Assembly: GCA_002304995.1 (NCBI GenBank)
Contig: DBPV01000102.1
Span: 1 to 9,502, forward strand
Direction: 5' to 3'
Length of the DNA: 9,502 nt
DNA from: Syntrophaceae bacterium UBA1411
GTDB taxonomy: Bacteria; Desulfobacterota; Syntrophia; Syntrophales; Smithellaceae
Shown: piece by piece, positions 1-6,157 of the stretch
Layout: each line of letters starts with the position of its first letter
How positions within the stretch are numbered: the stretch's first letter is position 1
The notes under the pieces: generated by a model
Seen by the model: the letters and a program-made list of their open reading frames with translations, nothing else
Told to the model about the DNA's origin: nothing
The model's database searches: none
Made by a program: the position numbers and the translations under genes

Positions 1-179
1 GCTATTCTTTGATTGATGTCGCTGATGTCCACATTATACGCTCTCGGCCTGTCGTTATTGTATGCAGGGCGATCGCTTTCGTAGGTTGTACCGGGCACAG
101 GCTGCGGTGTGACCACGCAGCCGCTCAGGCAAAGTGATAAAAACAGCGCAATAAATATAACATGAATGATTTTTTTCAT
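1..179 (-). CDS. Small outer-membrane-type lipoprotein (5' part only)
   Basis: The gene runs off the left edge, so only the first 59 codons are visible. It starts at the ATG at 179-177, which is preceded by a good ribosome binding site (AAAGGAG, about 7 bases upstream). The protein opens with two lysines, a hydrophobic stretch (residues 4-18) and a lipobox L-S-G-C at residues 18-21, so it should be exported by Sec, cleaved by signal peptidase II and lipidated on Cys21. The +2 residue is Val rather than Asp, which in Enterobacteria-type rules favours outer-membrane sorting. The visible mature part (residues 22-59) is polar and rich in Pro, Tyr, Asn and Asp, with no domain I recognise; its function is unknown. 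It lies on the same strand as the helicase downstream in this window but has its own candidate promoter, so it need not be part of the helicase transcript. Confidence 0.85.
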   Translation of the reverse strand, partial: MKKIIHVIFIALFLSLCLSGCVVTPQPVPGTTYESDRPAYNNDRPRAYNVDISDINQRI

Positions 180-206
180 ATCGGACTCCTTTCGGGTGAA
201 AATTGA

Positions 207-221
207 TAACGTTGAACGTTA
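207..221. promoter_or_regulatory. 15-bp palindrome TAACGTTGAACGTTA, possible operator
   Basis: The sequence TAACGTT-G-AACGTTA is a perfect palindrome around a central G at 214. It lies just downstream of the predicted start of transcription of the lipoprotein gene and upstream of its ribosome binding site, a typical position for a repressor site. Each half also contains the self-complementary hexamer AACGTT, so it can be read as a direct repeat too. No regulator is encoded in the window. Confidence 0.4.
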
Positions 222-232
222 CAATGGAAACA

Positions 233-261
233 TCTATAACATGACAAGGAATAATTGCCAG
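233..261 (-). promoter_or_regulatory. Candidate sigma70-type promoter of the lipoprotein gene
   Basis: On the minus strand a -35-like CTGGCA (261-256) is followed after exactly 17 bases by TATAGA (238-233), and the -10 is preceded by TG with one base between (extended -10). Transcription would start near 226, giving a leader of about 45 bases. Each hexamer matches consensus at 4 of 6 positions; spacing and the TG element raise the likelihood. Confidence 0.5.
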
Positions 262-303
262 ATGAATATTTTTCAGGTCAAAGGCAGACTGGACTCCTTT
301 GGA

Positions 304-540
304 TTATAAATGGGCAGGTAACGGATCGGTCACAACATAACGGTTGGTCTTAGTCAAAACTTCGACCTCGTTTGCTGCTTCAATGATTGTTTGCATTTGC
401 CCGTAATTCTGCGGCATGTCCTCAAAGCCGCGCCGTGCAAACCAGCGGGTCAGGTTCATGGAGATGCGCTTGCCGATTATCGGAATGCGGCCCGACAGCC
501 GCGTATTCTTGGTACCTGTCCCTTTATTCTCGTTTTTCCT
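304..540 (-). pseudogene. Open reading stretch without a normal start; probable gene remnant
   Basis: On the minus strand, 78 sense codons are open from 540 (directly after an in-frame TAA at 543-541) to the TAA at 306-304. The first ATG is internal (459-457) and would give only 51 residues; no ribosome binding site is obvious there. The translation looks protein-like: a basic segment GRIPIIGKRI, then NLTRWFARRGFEDMP, and a tail ending VVTDPLPAHL. The upstream part reads NKGTGTKN, from the DNA GGGACAGGTACC; I recall similar GGGACAGG(T/C)ACC strings near transposase genes in related bacteria, but cannot verify that here. I do not recognise the family. The missing start, and the position just after the helicase stop codon, favour the 3' end of a gene whose beginning was lost. 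Confidence 0.35.
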
Positions 541-555
541 TTATGCTCGTTTATC
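522..555. repeat. Two tandem 17-bp repeats after the helicase gene
   Basis: On the minus strand, GATAAACGAGCATAAAG (555-539) is followed directly by GAAAAACGAGAATAAAG (538-522); the copies differ at two positions. They begin 13 bases after the helicase stop codon and run into the GGGACAGGTACC motif at the head of the orphan open stretch. They may mark a recombination or insertion junction. Confidence 0.6.
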
Positions 556-568
556 CTCGGATATCGTC

Positions 569-3500
569 TTATCCTACTGCAAGTTTTGCAGCATCGTTCC
601 AGAGAAATGATGGTAACGGCACATCAAGCCTCCACGTTATATTCATGGGTTTGCTTCCATCGTGTGCCACGATGCTAACAGGTCCGAGATTGACAAATCC
701 CATCGTTCGGCCATGTTCGTCTTCGTTACGTTCTCTGACAAAGAGAATGATCTTTTTCCCTCTTTGCATGTGCTCGATATAGGAGAGTCCTCTTCCTTTG
801 TCGGGCCTGGCCGTATTTTGTGATTGCCAGTGAAATAGATATTCATTAATGGCATAGTCATGGTACAGCGTTGTGGGCGAATATTTCTTTTCTGTCTTTT
901 GCAGTGTAACGAATAGTAGTTCGATATTGAATTTTCTTATCTCAACAACCCCTTCACGGCTACCTGACTTCTTTTCAAAAGTATTTTTACCATAGGCTGC
1001 AAGGATTTGATCTCTGGAATAACGTGCATGAATAGATAGTGCGGATGGTGGATCAATATTCATAGGTATTTCCGCAACGTCGAGTGAATCCAAAACAAGT
1101 TCGAGAACCTCATCAAGCTCTGCAACGAGTGTTGCATCCCCATTCAGGCCAGCAATACCCTCCTTTAAGGTCAAGAAATTGAACCCTTTTCCTGGTTTCT
1201 GCCAGAAATCATAGTAGGCCATCATTGCCATTTGATGTTCTATGGGATCTGCTTCATCCCATGTAAAACCATTGCGCAGCAGTTTCACCAAAAATAAAAG
1301 ATAGGAACGTGATGTGCACTGTAGGATTCGATTAGCTATCGCCCTATACATTGCTTGTTCAATCGTTTGATCAATCTGACGCGTTGACAATCCGGCTTTG
1401 ATACAAAGTCGATTCCATCCGCCCCCGCCATCGATCTTGCTCTTGTAAATATCTTCCAGAGTCACCGATGTATTAAAATGAAGGAAATTTTTTAAAGTAA
1501 GGGGAAGATCAGTCTGGCCTGAATAAGCACGAATCCAGGATATGAGCCGCCGTTGCGTCGCAATGGCATTTTTTATGCTCTGAAGAATAATTTCTTTTGC
1601 CTGCTTCTGCAGAATGATTGAGCATCCGAGAGGGAGATGGGGAAAGTTCTGCTCGACTTCTTCGACTGTTGAAATATGACTTTTGCCAACCAAAGCTCGA
1701 AATTTGGATGCAAAATCATATTCAGCACGGGCATTTCCCACAAAATCAAGAACCGTCAGGCATTCTTTACCTTCTGTTAAACGAAGACCACGTCCAAGCT
1801 GTTGAAGAAATATGGTAAGGCTTTCTGTAGGCCGCAGAAAAAGAATTGTATCAATCTCTGGAATGTCAATACCTTCGTTGAATATATCCACTACACAAAG
1901 GATGTTTATTTCACCTCGGGTAAGCTGTTCCCTGAGTGTTGTGCGTTCATGGCTGCTTTGACTGGTAAGCACTGCTGCTTTAATACCGAGCAACAGAAAC
2001 TTTTCAGACATAAACTGCGCATGCTCTTGCGTTACGCAGAAAGCCAAACATTTAATGGCATTTAAGTCACCAATGATATCCACCATATTTTGGTAAATAT
2101 GACGTACACGAAGATCATCAGCATTATAGATCCTTGTCAATTCCGATGGCAGATATCGGCCATTCACCCACGGAACACGAGAAATATCTGTAGTGTCGTC
2201 AATACCAAAATATTGAAAGGGACAAAGATAACGCCGATTAATCGCGTCAGGCAGCCTTAGCTCTGCCGCAATAGTGTCGCAGAAATCTTCAAGAATGTTG
2301 CCGCCGTCCATGCGCTCAGGTGTTGCTGTCAGGCCAAGAAGAATTTTCGGCGAAAACCGATTGATGATAGAACGATAACTCTCAGCCACAATGTGGTGCA
2401 CTTCGTCAATAATGATGAAGTCATAGAAATCAGGAGCAAGTGGCAGCGTATGCCTTCTGTTGTTCAGTATCTGCACAGAGGCGAACAACTGATTATAGTG
2501 TTCCGGTTCCTCGTTCCCGACCCAAAGTTCACCGAAAGATGTTTGACGCAATATGCCACGAAAAGCCTGCCGCGACTGCTTAAGAATTTCTTCACGATGA
2601 GCGACAAAAAGCAATTTCGCATGAGGATTCTTCGTGAGAAATCGCTGAAAATCAAATGCTGAAATAATCGTCTTACCTGTCCCTGTTGCAGCTACGATAA
2701 GATTTCGCCATCGGTTATGGACGTCACGCTCTATGGTTAGACGTTCAAGAATTTCCTTTTGATGGACATGTGGTTTGATATCAAAGAACATAGCCGTTGA
2801 TTCATCGCGATTGTCACCGCATGCACTTTTTAATGATTTTTCAAGTCGTTCATGAGCAACAGCATCGCCAGCGCTGTAAGGTTCAAAATCCGGTGAAGCC
2901 CAATAAGTTTCGAAGGTAGATTTGAATTTATTGATAATGTTTGGAATCTCTTGAGTGGTGACTTTGAGATTCCACTCTAATCCATTGGTAAGTGCTGAAC
3001 GAGAAATATTTGACGACCCGATATATCCAGTATCAAAACCTGTGTTACGTAAAAAGATGTAGGCCTTTGCATGGAGTCTTTCCTGAGTCGTATTGTAGCT
3101 GAGCTTTATTTCTGTATTAGGAAGTGCCGCTAGAAAATCAACCGCTTTTTGATCTGTCGCACCCATGTAAGATGTAGTAATAACGCGTATTTTGTGACCA
3201 CTTCGTGTAAAGTCTTTGAGTTCTTCAGCGAAAACTCGAATACCTGTCCATTTTATAAATGATACCAACCAGCATATTTCATCACAGGAGCGTATTTCTC
3301 GTTTCATTTCTGATTCCAGTGAAATCCCTGCATTGCTGCCGGTAAATAGTTCGCTCTGTGACAAGCCGGTTAGTGGCGTTATTTTTGCAACGTGGGCATG
3401 AAGGTCGGCAGCAATCGGATTGTTCTTTGCAAATAGGGCCGTGAGAATTTGTCCCTGTGACGCAATTAGATTTTCAGAAAGCTCTGCATCCCTCACATAA

Positions 3501-3739
3501 TCAGCAAGCCATCTGATGAGGCCATTAGATATTTCGATCTGTCTTGCAATGCGATCATCTTCATTGGGAAGAGCATCCAATGTCGTTTGGAGGACCAATC
3601 CGAGGAATCGGGATAAATAGAGCGCAGCTTCACTTGCATCGAGTGTTTGTTTCTGAATGTAAAATTCAGATTGAAGCTTTTCAAGGCTACACTGAAGCAC
3701 TTCTGTAATTAAGGTTTCGTATATACCTGAGACAGTCAT
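569..3739 (-). CDS. PLD-nuclease / SF2 helicase / DUF3427 protein, probable phage-defence enzyme
   Basis: A 1056-residue cytoplasmic protein of three parts. Residues about 130-285 form a phospholipase-D-like nuclease domain with H223-x-K225 and the following G-S-S-N (241-244); one HKD-type motif is clear, so it may act as a dimer. Residues about 320-680 form a superfamily 2 helicase/translocase core: Walker A ATGTGKT (351-357), Walker B DEVHH (445-449), motif III TATPER (471-476) and motif VI QQLGRGLR (646-653). The C-terminal part (roughly 790-1050, including FHWQSQN at 969-975 and the GSKPM region near 1028) matches my memory of DUF3427. The architecture and the length near 1050 residues are those of the 'DEAD/DEAH helicase, DUF3427' family found in defence islands; an ATP-driven nuclease acting on foreign DNA is inference. 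All motifs are intact, with no frameshift. The ATG at 3739 has only a weak ribosome binding site (GGA about 15 bases upstream). The gene is AT-richer than its neighbours, which suggests transfer. The NUDIX-type pyrophosphohydrolase that I associate with this family is absent from the window. Confidence 0.9.
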   Translation of the reverse strand: MTVSGIYETLITEVLQCSLEKLQSEFYIQKQTLDASEAALYLSRFLGLVLQTTLDALPNEDDRIARQIEISNGLIRWLADYVRDAELSENLIASQGQILTALFAKNNPIAADLHAHVAKITPLTGLSQSELFTGSNAGISLESEMKREIRSCDEICWLVSFIKWTGIRVFAEELKDFTRSGHKIRVITTSYMGATDQKAVDFLAALPNTEIKLSYNTTQERLHAKAYIFLRNTGFDTGYIGSSNISRSALTNGLEWNLKVTTQEIPNIINKFKSTFETYWASPDFEPYSAGDAVAHERLEKSLKSACGDNRDESTAMFFDIKPHVHQKEILERLTIERDVHNRWRNLIVAATGTGKTIISAFDFQRFLTKNPHAKLLFVAHREEILKQSRQAFRGILRQTSFGELWVGNEEPEHYNQLFASVQILNNRRHTLPLAPDFYDFIIIDEVHHIVAESYRSIINRFSPKILLGLTATPERMDGGNILEDFCDTIAAELRLPDAINRRYLCPFQYFGIDDTTDISRVPWVNGRYLPSELTRIYNADDLRVRHIYQNMVDIIGDLNAIKCLAFCVTQEHAQFMSEKFLLLGIKAAVLTSQSSHERTTLREQLTRGEINILCVVDIFNEGIDIPEIDTILFLRPTESLTIFLQQLGRGLRLTEGKECLTVLDFVGNARAEYDFASKFRALVGKSHISTVEEVEQNFPHLPLGCSIILQKQAKEIILQSIKNAIATQRRLISWIRAYSGQTDLPLTLKNFLHFNTSVTLEDIYKSKIDGGGGWNRLCIKAGLSTRQIDQTIEQAMYRAIANRILQCTSRSYLLFLVKLLRNGFTWDEADPIEHQMAMMAYYDFWQKPGKGFNFLTLKEGIAGLNGDATLVAELDEVLELVLDSLDVAEIPMNIDPPSALSIHARYSRDQILAAYGKNTFEKKSGSREGVVEIRKFNIELLFVTLQKTEKKYSPTTLYHDYAINEYLFHWQSQNTARPDKGRGLSYIEHMQRGKKIILFVRERNEDEHGRTMGFVNLGPVSIVAHDGSKPMNITWRLDVPLPSFLWNDAAKLAVG

Positions 3740-3764
3740 AATGCTTTGTTAGGTTCCAAATAAA

Positions 3765-3793
3765 TATTTAAACCAGGATACAAGAGAGTTCAA
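3765..3793 (-). promoter_or_regulatory. Candidate promoter of the helicase gene
   Basis: On the minus strand TTGAAC (3793-3788) is separated by 17 bases from TAAATA (3770-3765), leaving a leader of about 20 bases before the ATG at 3739. The -35 is reasonable and the -10 only fair. It sits on a pair of direct repeats that could bind a regulator. Confidence 0.4.
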
Positions 3794-3799
3794 ACCAGG
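3770..3799. repeat. Direct repeats AAACCAGG x2, spaced 22 bp, over the helicase promoter
   Basis: AAACCAGG occurs at 3770-3777 and again at 3792-3799, a period of 22 bp or about two helical turns, so both would face the same side of the DNA. One copy overlaps the candidate -35 and the other abuts the candidate -10. This arrangement is consistent with an operator, but two 8-mers can also occur by chance in AT-rich DNA. Confidence 0.35.
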
Positions 3800-3909
3800 T
3801 TTTGAAATATAAGCTTTTAGCCTCTCTTGCCTACATATACGATGCTGTCTGATGATGCGCAACGAATATTACAATTTGTGAAAAGCATTTCAACATTTTT
3901 CGCCCTTAA

Positions 3910-3984
3910 TCAGTCACTGATTTTCTTTGGACTGGTTTTGTGAGGTTTTAGCCGACCATTATCGGCCCATTGTCTTAAGCTCAT
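3910..3984 (-). pseudogene. N-terminal fragment of a HEPN-type toxin of an MNT-HEPN pair
   Basis: A minus-strand reading frame starting at the ATG at 3984 gives 24 residues and then a TGA. It begins MSLRQWADNGRLKPHKTS, which I recognise as the conserved N-terminus of a family of small HEPN-domain proteins (usual start MSLRQWADNGWL-PHKTS..., about 130-150 residues) encoded next to a nucleotidyltransferase. The continuation after the TGA does not resemble the rest of the family in any frame I translated, so the gene is truncated rather than merely carrying a stop. Its start overlaps the end of the nucleotidyltransferase fragment by 26 bases, as expected for a translationally coupled toxin-antitoxin pair. 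The recognition is from memory, without a database search. Confidence 0.55.
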
Positions 3985-4033
3985 CTTCCGTACCTGTGAT
4001 GAATATTTTGGGTGACGCAAGCACGTCATGGAG
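3959..4033 (-). pseudogene. C-terminal fragment of an MNT-type nucleotidyltransferase antitoxin
   Basis: A minus-strand frame ending with TAA at 3961-3959 encodes LHDVLASPKIFITGTEDEL followed by KTMGR. This matches the usual C-terminal pattern of HTH-nucleotidyltransferase proteins (V-L-x-x-P-K-I-F-x-x-G-x-E-D-x-L) that pair with HEPN toxins. The same frame stays open to 4123, but the translation further upstream (Cys-rich, ...ACCSNCSFRR...) does not look like the family. No HTH or the nucleotidyltransferase GSxxxGxxxxxSDxD motif is present in the window. Only the 3' end survives, and it overlaps the start of the HEPN fragment in a different frame. Confidence 0.5.
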
Positions 4034-4252
4034 ACATTGGTCCTCCGTTTCTGACGGGGCTAATCTTCTAAAGGAACAGTTCGAACAGCAAGCTTTCACC
4101 TGCAGTATTGCGCTATCGTTATGTCAGGCAAAGTATTTTTTTCCATCCGGAAGCTTCAACGAAAAGCTCAAACCGGAGCGGCACGGGACAAGTTCTTTTC
4201 CGGATGTTCGGCAAAACTGCCCTTTCTTCAGGTTTAACCGGATGTCCGTTTT
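4034..4252. other. Spacer between ppa and the TA relic; no gene seen
   Basis: I find no convincing coding sequence or clear terminator here. A plus-strand open frame covering 3927-4274 has a composition unlike a real protein, and it runs antisense through both TA fragments and the ppa stop. The motif CCGGATGT(C/T)CG occurs twice (4200-4210 and 4238-4248), and its inverse CCATCCGG once (4143-4150), which could allow a long-loop pairing. The segment probably contains the boundary between the resident ppa region and the accessory DNA. Confidence 0.4.
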
Positions 4253-4861
4253 TTACTTGACGAGATCGAGGTAGTCTTCCATGGCTGCATTCACCACCTT
4301 CAGCGCATGGTCCCTGCCGTAGAGATTTTCAATCCAAATGGACTTTTCCTGCCCGGGGATCAGCTTGTAGGTGCTGAAGTAGTGCTTGAGGCGCTCTACA
4401 AGAACCTGGGGCAGCCAGGGCAGGTCTTCCACCTTGTCCCAGACCGTGTCGTTTGCCAGAATGCCGATGATCTTGTCGTCCGCAAGACCGTTGTCGATCA
4501 TCTGAATGCCGCCCACGACACGAGCGTTCAGGATCACCTCCGGGTGGTTCACCGAGCGCTCGCTGATTACACAGATGTCCAGCGGGTCGCCGTCACCGCC
4601 CGAGGAACGGGGAGAAAGCCTGCCGAGCCTTTCACCGCAGTAGGTGCGGGGGATGAATCCGTAAAGTGTGGGCGGCTGGGATGAGGTCCGCTGCGGACGG
4701 TCCACCCGGAGGTACCCGGAGAGCTTGTCCACCTCGTACTTGACCGTGTCGAACGGAGTGATTTCGATGTAAGCATTTACGATATACGGCGGATTGGGTC
4801 CCACTTCAAGCCCATGCCATGGATGGGGCCGCCAGCGGGAAAACGAATCATTTTTCATCAT
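4253..4861 (-). CDS. ppa: Inorganic pyrophosphatase, family I (soluble)
   Basis: This cytoplasmic Mg-dependent enzyme hydrolyses pyrophosphate to two phosphates and so drives DNA, RNA, protein and activated-intermediate synthesis forward. The 202-residue protein carries the family signature D90-G-D-P-L-D95. By alignment from memory to the E. coli enzyme it keeps K41 and E43 of KYE, R55 of VDRP, Y67 of YGF, and D123, D128 and K130 of the second metal and phosphate site. All key residues are present, so it should be active. It is somewhat longer than the E. coli form (about 175 residues), with an N-terminal extension (residues 1-25, including HPWHG) like that of chlamydial and plant-type family I enzymes. 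Translation starts at one of two adjacent ATG codons (4861 or 4858); no strong ribosome binding site precedes them. It has its own candidate promoter about 115 bases upstream and appears monocistronic. Confidence 0.97.
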   Translation of the reverse strand: MMKNDSFSRWRPHPWHGLEVGPNPPYIVNAYIEITPFDTVKYEVDKLSGYLRVDRPQRTSSQPPTLYGFIPRTYCGERLGRLSPRSSGGDGDPLDICVISERSVNHPEVILNARVVGGIQMIDNGLADDKIIGILANDTVWDKVEDLPWLPQVLVERLKHYFSTYKLIPGQEKSIWIENLYGRDHALKVVNAAMEDYLDLVK

Positions 4862-4974
4862 GGCTGCAGGTTAGAGCCTCGTCTGAATTATTGCAAGGGG
4901 AAAAACACGCTGCACTTTCGGCGCCTGGTATGTCTGCATCGCCGGGAATGCTTCATACGACCGGACGCCGCATC

Positions 4975-5003
4975 ATTATAGGCGCAGCAGGCCCGGATGG
5001 CAG
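4975..5003 (-). promoter_or_regulatory. Candidate sigma70-type promoter of ppa
   Basis: On the minus strand CTGCCA (5003-4998, 4 of 6 to consensus) and a perfect TATAAT (4980-4975) are separated by 17 bases. The predicted start near 4968 gives a leader of about 105 bases. This is the best-matching promoter in the window. Confidence 0.6.
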
Positions 5004-5035
5004 GAATGGTTCCTTCAAAACGACGGGCAGACGAT

Positions 5036-5063
5036 AAAACAAAAAACTTGCCGGTTGACCGCC
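5036..5063 (-). terminator. Weak intrinsic terminator after the J-protein gene
   Basis: Ten bases after the J-protein stop codon, the minus strand reads GGCGGTCAACCGGC (5063-5050). This can form a short GC-rich hairpin with a TCAA loop and one G-G mismatch. It is followed by AAG and then TTTTTTGTTTT (5046-5036). The stem is short but the T run is good. It would end the three-gene operon before the ppa promoter. Confidence 0.45.
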
Positions 5064-5073
5064 GTCGGAAAAG

Positions 5074-5880
5074 CTAACGAACGGCTTTACGGATGGCGGC
5101 GATGACATTCTTTGCCTTCCAGAGAAGCGGACTCTGGAAGGCGAGCGTCAGGTAAAGGTCTCCGGCCTCTCCGCCGCCGCGGCCGGCCTCGCCCATTCCC
5201 TTGAGGCGCAGTTTCATCCCGGCTTTCGCAGCGGGAGGAACGGTTACGGACAGTTCGCGGCCGGTCCGCTTGTCGGCATAGCGGACCTTCCCGCCGGTTT
5301 TCGCCTGCTCGGGAGACAGGGTGAGAATGTCATTTGTGTCTTTTCCCCGCTCGGGCAGTTCGATGCCCCACTTCTTTTTCAAACCGTACCGGATCAGCTT
5401 TTCGAGCCAGCCCGCCGGCTGAGCCGGTTTTCCCGCAGCTCCGCCCGCGCCGAAGCCGCCGACAAATATCCGGCCGAAGGCGCCGGGCTGCCGGAATTCA
5501 AAGGTCCGGTAGCCTGCGCCGTACGATTCGCGGAAGATGTCCTCAAAGCTCCGGTATCCAAAGGCGCGGCTCAGTTCTTCAAACACCTGGCGAATGTCGG
5601 AGCCCCGGAAAATGTCCTGATCGGAATGGGTCTGTCTGAAACGGCCGGAAGCCGCCGATCCGTAAGTCTGCCGGATCAGGTCGTATTCTTTTCTTTTTTC
5701 CGGATCGGAAAGGACGGCGTAAGCTTCGTTGATTTCCTTCATGCGCTCCGTCGCCTCCGGATTGTCCCGGTTCCGGTCCGGGTGGTGCAGCAGGGCGAGC
5801 CGGCGGTACGCATCCCGGATCTGTCCGGAATCGGCGTCGCCCGTCACTTCCAAAACATCATAGTAATCTCTTTGCGGCAT
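5074..5880 (-). CDS. J-domain (DnaJ/CbpA-like) co-chaperone without zinc finger
   Basis: A 268-residue Hsp40-type protein that should stimulate the ATPase of a DnaK-type Hsp70 and pass substrates to it. Residues 4-68 form a J domain with the invariant HPD at 33-35 in helix II/III context (LLHHPDRN) and the usual NEAYAVLSD. Residues 75-150 form a Phe-, Arg- and Gly-rich linker (FGYRSFEDIF, GGFGAGGAAG). Residues about 182-250 look like a DnaJ C-terminal substrate-binding domain (TVPPAAKAGMKLRLKGMG, then GDLYLTLAF). There is no CxxCxGxG zinc-finger region, and only one C-terminal subdomain is clear, so it is shorter than CbpA (about 300 residues) and ends in a basic tail. The ATG at 5880 has AAGGA 6 bases upstream. 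It is the last gene of the operon with the small membrane protein (39-base gap). The chromosomal dnaJ is expected elsewhere; this is a specialised J-protein. Confidence 0.88.
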   Translation of the reverse strand: MPQRDYYDVLEVTGDADSGQIRDAYRRLALLHHPDRNRDNPEATERMKEINEAYAVLSDPEKRKEYDLIRQTYGSAASGRFRQTHSDQDIFRGSDIRQVFEELSRAFGYRSFEDIFRESYGAGYRTFEFRQPGAFGRIFVGGFGAGGAAGKPAQPAGWLEKLIRYGLKKKWGIELPERGKDTNDILTLSPEQAKTGGKVRYADKRTGRELSVTVPPAAKAGMKLRLKGMGEAGRGGGEAGDLYLTLAFQSPLLWKAKNVIAAIRKAVR

Positions 5881-5919
5881 GTCTGTCCTTGTTTTCGGCG
5901 CGCCGGTTTCCGGGCGGCA

Positions 5920-6102
5920 TCACCTGCGTCCTTTGCGCTTCGTCCAAACCACCAGGGCGATCAATGCCACGATGACAAACAAAAGGACGTAGCCGGTTTC
6001 CTTGACGCCGATCCATTCAATCGTTTCCGTAAAGGCGCCGGCGCCGATAACGTTTAAAAGTTTGATAAAAAGATTGCCCAGGTAAAGCGCGATGTTTTCC
6101 AT
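5920..6102 (-). CDS. Small single-span membrane protein, 60 residues
   Basis: Not a family I recognise. The ATG at 6102 has a strong ribosome binding site (GGAGGAA, about 8 bases upstream), which supports a real gene despite its size. Residues 4-20 form a hydrophobic, possibly amphipathic helix; residues 37-53 are a clear transmembrane segment (YVLLFVIVALIALVVW). The tail TKRKGRR is strongly positive, so the C-terminus should face the cytoplasm by the positive-inside rule. It lies 55 bases after the phospholipase-like gene and 39 bases before the J-protein gene on the same strand, suggesting co-transcription. It could be a membrane anchor or small partner for one of them, but that is inference from position only. 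Confidence 0.75.
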   Translation of the reverse strand: MENIALYLGNLFIKLLNVIGAGAFTETIEWIGVKETGYVLLFVIVALIALVVWTKRKGRR

Positions 6103-6157
6103 GATGCGATTCCTCCTGTCGATCCTCCATGAAATGAAACCGTCTTAAAACGGTCCG

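Noticed and set aside
387..782. Plus-strand open frame of 131 codons over the helicase 3' end
   Set aside because: It overlaps the well-supported DUF3427 C-terminus in antisense and has a Ser/Arg/Cys-rich composition without a ribosome binding site.
4143..4248. CCATCCGG / CCGGATG elements as a terminator for ppa
   Set aside because: The complementary arms are about 50 bases apart, only 7 bp long, and no T run follows; a short GGCA/TGCC hairpin at 4210-4221 is too weak as well.
3927..4274. Plus-strand open frame of 115 codons between the helicase gene and ppa
   Set aside because: No ribosome binding site, low-complexity Ser-rich composition, and it runs antisense through both TA relics and the ppa stop codon; the minus-strand reading explains the sequence better.
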